Source of the DNA: Paraburkholderia caffeinitolerans
GTDB taxonomy: Bacteria > Pseudomonadota > Gammaproteobacteria > Burkholderiales > Burkholderiaceae
NCBI RefSeq assembly: GCF_902859945.1
Contig: NZ_CADIKL010000003.1
Location: 246,311 to 310,310 of the forward strand
Length of the DNA stretch: 64,000 nucleotides
Reading direction: 5' to 3'
Part shown: piece after piece, positions 61,813 through 64,000 of the stretch
Layout of the letters: each line of letters begins with the position of its first letter
How positions within the stretch are numbered: position 1 is the first letter of the stretch
The notes under the pieces: model-generated
Databases searched by the model: none
What the model was told of the DNA's origin: nothing
What the model saw: only the letters and a program-made list of their open reading frames with translations
Position numbers and translations under genes: made by a program

Positions 61813-63747
61813 ATGACGGCATCTCAACGTTCCTCGACTACCCCGGGTGCGGGCGCTTCAACCGACGGTGCACAGTCTTTCATTCCGAAATTCACACCGG
61901 ACGCCGCTGGCATGCAACAGATGCTCGATGCGTGGACGCAGGCATGGCGCAGCGCCATGGATGCCGCGCAGCAATCGGGTATGCCGCAATGGGGCCAGGC
62001 GGCGCAGCCTGGCGCATTCTGGCAAGGCTTGGCCAACGGCGCCGCGAATGCCGCTCCGAATCCCGCTCAGGCGGCGTTCAATGCCGCGATGAATCCCGCT
62101 GCGATGCGCTCGGCTTTAGGCGCGTTCGAAGGATTCAAGCTTCCTTCTGCCTCGATCGAGCCTTCGCGTTTGCAGCATCTGCAGGCCGAATATTCGCGCG
62201 ACGCGCTCGAGCTTCTGCGTGAGGCGTCCGCCGCCTCGCCCAAGGCTCCCGAACTCAAGGACCGCCGCTTCAACGCGGACGCATGGAAGGCCACGCCGGC
62301 CTATGCGTTCACTGCGGCGTGGTATCTGCTCAATGCGCGTTACCTGCATGAAATGGTCGACGCCATCGATACCGATGTAAAAACGCGCGAACGCATTCGC
62401 TTCGCGGTTCAGCAATGGACGGCGGCCGCGTCGCCCAGCAATTTCCTCGCGCTCAATCCCGACGCGCAGCACGCGCTGCTCGAAAGCCATGGCGAGAGCC
62501 TGCGCCAGGGCGTGATGAATCTGCTCGGCGACATGTCGCGCGGCAAGATCTCGCAAACCGACGAATCGCGCTTCGTGGTGGGCCGTAATCTCGCGAACAC
62601 CGAAGGCTCGGTGGTGTTCGAGAACGCGCTGTTCCAGCTCATCCAGTACAAGCCGCGCACGGCGACCGTGCGCGAGCGGCCGCTGCTCCTCGTGCCGCCG
62701 TGCATCAACAAGTACTACATCCTCGACTTGCAGCCCGAGAATTCGCTCGTCGCGTACGCGCTGGAGCAGGGCCAGCAGGTGTTCCTCGTTTCCTGGCATA
62801 ACGGCGACGCGTCGATCATCCATAAAGGCTGGGACGACTACATCGAGGAGGGCGTGCTGACCGCCATCGAGACGACGCGCAGCATCAGCGGGCGCGAGCA
62901 GATCAACACGCTCGGCTTCTGCGTGGGCGGCACGCTGCTCGCCACGGCGCTGTCCGTCGCGGCTGCGCGCGGCGAGCATCCTGCGGCGTCGATGACGCTG
63001 CTCACGACGATGCTCGACTTCTCCGACACGGGCGTGCTCGACGTGTTTATCGACGAAGCGCATGTGCAGATGCGCGAGCAGACCATCGGGGGCAAGAATG
63101 GCAGTAAGCCGGGCCTGATGCGCGGCGTCGAGTTCGCGAACACGTTCTCGTTCCTGCGTCCGAACGATCTGGTCTGGAACTACGTCGTCGATAATTACTT
63201 GAAAGGCCGCACGCCCGCCGCGTTCGATCTGCTCTACTGGAACAGCGACTCGACGAGCCTGCCGGGCCCGATGTATGCGTGGTATCTGCGCAATACGTAT
63301 CTCGAGAACAAGCTGCGCGAGCCCGGTGCGCTCACCGTGTGCGGCGAGGAAGTGGATCTCTCGCGCGTCGACGTGCCCACCTTCATCTATGGTTCGCGCG
63401 AGGATCACATCGTGCCGTGGCGCAGCGCCTATGCTTCGGTGCCGCTGCTTTCGGGGCCGCTCAAATTTGTGTTGGGCGCGTCGGGGCATATCGCTGGCGT
63501 GATCAATCCGGCTTCGAAGAACAAGCGCAGCTACTGGAGCGTCGAAGCCGATGCGAAGCAACTGCCCGGTGAGGCCGACGACTGGTTCGCCGCGGCCGAG
63601 GAAAAGCCGGGTAGCTGGTGGCCGACCTGGGTCGAGTGGCTCGACCAGTTCGGTGGCAAGAAGGTGAAGCCGCGCGCGCAGCCTGGCTCGGCGGAGTTTC
63701 CCGAAATCGAACCTGCGCCTGGGCGCTACGTGCAGCAGCGCGACTGA
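61813..63747 (+). CDS. phaC: Class I poly(3-hydroxyalkanoate) synthase
   Basis: Polymerises 3-hydroxybutyryl-CoA into polyhydroxybutyrate granules. Protein of 644 aa from this start. The C-terminal half is an alpha/beta hydrolase with the lipase-like box G-F-C-V-G-G (active Cys370), the Asp region S-R-E-D-H-I-V-P-W and the His in S-G-H-I-A-G. The N-terminal part is variable. An in-frame ATG at 61699 with a GGGGAG upstream would add 38 residues of atypical codon use; ATG 61813 is closer to family length (589 aa in C. necator). phaA follows 130 bp later. Confidence 0.93.
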   Translation: MTASQRSSTTPGAGASTDGAQSFIPKFTPDAAGMQQMLDAWTQAWRSAMDAAQQSGMPQWGQAAQPGAFWQGLANGAANAAPNPAQAAFNAAMNPAAMRSALGAFEGFKLPSASIEPSRLQHLQAEYSRDALELLREASAASPKAPELKDRRFNADAWKATPAYAFTAAWYLLNARYLHEMVDAIDTDVKTRERIRFAVQQWTAAASPSNFLALNPDAQHALLESHGESLRQGVMNLLGDMSRGKISQTDESRFVVGRNLANTEGSVVFENALFQLIQYKPRTATVRERPLLLVPPCINKYYILDLQPENSLVAYALEQGQQVFLVSWHNGDASIIHKGWDDYIEEGVLTAIETTRSISGREQINTLGFCVGGTLLATALSVAAARGEHPAASMTLLTTMLDFSDTGVLDVFIDEAHVQMREQTIGGKNGSKPGLMRGVEFANTFSFLRPNDLVWNYVVDNYLKGRTPAAFDLLYWNSDSTSLPGPMYAWYLRNTYLENKLREPGALTVCGEEVDLSRVDVPTFIYGSREDHIVPWRSAYASVPLLSGPLKFVLGASGHIAGVINPASKNKRSYWSVEADAKQLPGEADDWFAAAEEKPGSWWPTWVEWLDQFGGKKVKPRAQPGSAEFPEIEPAPGRYVQQRD

Positions 63748-63835
63748 GGCTGGTCGAAGCGCAGGTCGGGTTGGTCTGAAGCGTGCGCCGCGAATTTTGC
63801 GGTGATGCGCGGTGAAGGGTTTTTAACGTGACGGG

Positions 63836-63865
63836 CAGGCGGCTAACGCAACTTCCCGCCGCCTG
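63836..63865. other. Hairpin at the phaA ribosome binding site
   Basis: CAGGCGGC (63836-63843) and GCCGCCTG (63858-63865) form an 8-bp stem adjacent to the GGAGG of phaA, which might limit its translation. Confidence 0.35.
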
Positions 63866-63877
63866 GAGGAACTGAAA

Positions 63878-64000
63878 ATGACGGATATCGTGATCGTTTC
63901 GGCCGCGCGTACCGCGGTGGGCAAATTCGGCGGTTCGCTGGCAAAGATTGCCGCGCCCGATCTGGGCGCGCTGGTCATCAAGGCGGCGCTGGAGCGCGCG
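63878..64000 (+). CDS. phaA: Acetyl-CoA acetyltransferase (beta-ketothiolase), 5' part
   Basis: First step of polyhydroxybutyrate synthesis: joins two acetyl-CoA into acetoacetyl-CoA. The visible 41 codons begin M-T-D-I-V-I-V-S-A-A-R-T-A-V-G-K-F-G-G, the canonical thiolase N terminus. GGAGG lies 9 bp upstream. The gene is cut by the window end and is the expected partner of phaC. Confidence 0.92.
   Translation, partial: MTDIVIVSAARTAVGKFGGSLAKIAAPDLGALVIKAALERA

Noticed and set aside
1..64000. CRISPR array, prophage, integron or IS element
   Set aside because: No direct-repeat/spacer pattern, transposase, integrase or phage structural gene was seen.
1..64000. tRNA genes
   Set aside because: No tRNA cloverleaf with a T-loop GGTTCGA-type block was recognised in the intergenic gaps; a tRNAscan run would be the proper test.

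Overview
The window looks like a piece of the main chromosome of a Burkholderia-type betaproteobacterium (Burkholderia, Paraburkholderia, Caballeronia or a close relative). The evidence is the high GC content with GC-rich third codon positions, the 4.5S RNA-dnaX-ybaB-recR block, the surE-pcm-nlpD-rpoS block, hom-thrC, rho-trxA and phaC-phaA, and a complete aminoarabinose (arn) locus. No prophage, IS element, integron or CRISPR array was seen. Almost all of the DNA is core genome.

Layout. 1-3,517: an NlpC/P60 lipoprotein gene cut by the window edge, the PIN-PhoH ATPase, a probable small RNA, and bcp. 3,604-11,334 (minus): arnT, arnE-like flippase, arnB, arnC, a split arnA (separate formyltransferase and dehydrogenase genes) and arnD. 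Together these make Ara4N and attach it to lipopolysaccharide, the usual basis of polymyxin resistance in this group. 11,509-18,767: Mth938-like protein, alanine-type aminotransferase, hom, thrC, moeA, moaD, moaE. 18,787-20,639: a hipBA-type toxin-antitoxin pair behind four evenly spaced operator-like palindromes, the best candidate for acquired DNA. 20,714-21,943: a truncated haemoglobin divergent from an NsrR-like nitric oxide sensor, with a candidate NsrR operator between them. 22,190-26,031: clpB, yidB-like and comEA-like genes.

26,233-34,019: an acetoin catabolism locus. The sigma54 activator AcoR is divergent from acoX-acoA-acoB-acoC and a second-type lipoyl synthase gene, and a near-perfect -24/-12 promoter precedes acoX. 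34,077-38,726: MATE transporter, ArnT-like glycosyltransferase, type B L31, MtfA peptidase. 38,792-42,994: an MFS exporter with its MerR regulator, rho, trxA. 43,475-48,674: 4.5S RNA, dnaX, ybaB, recR and a class III CoA transferase. 48,757-55,626: quinone oxidoreductase, surE, pcm, nlpD, rpoS, a DEDDy exonuclease and an EEP-family nuclease. 55,693-61,323: two small envelope proteins, rlmD, bamD, rluD, pgeF. 61,813-64,000: phaC and the start of phaA (polyhydroxybutyrate synthesis).

The most interesting signals are regulatory: the regular operator array in front of hipBA, an orphan promoter-terminator unit between bcp and phoH, the NsrR/globin operator with an unusual cysteine spacing in the regulator, the matched 'TACAAT-N6-ATG' architecture of dnaX and surE (possible leaderless mRNAs), a 13-bp tandem repeat between two convergent nuclease genes, and a palindromic operator at the promoter of the merR-MFS pair. 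I found no clearly new multi-gene system. The candidates are listed with the tests that would settle them.
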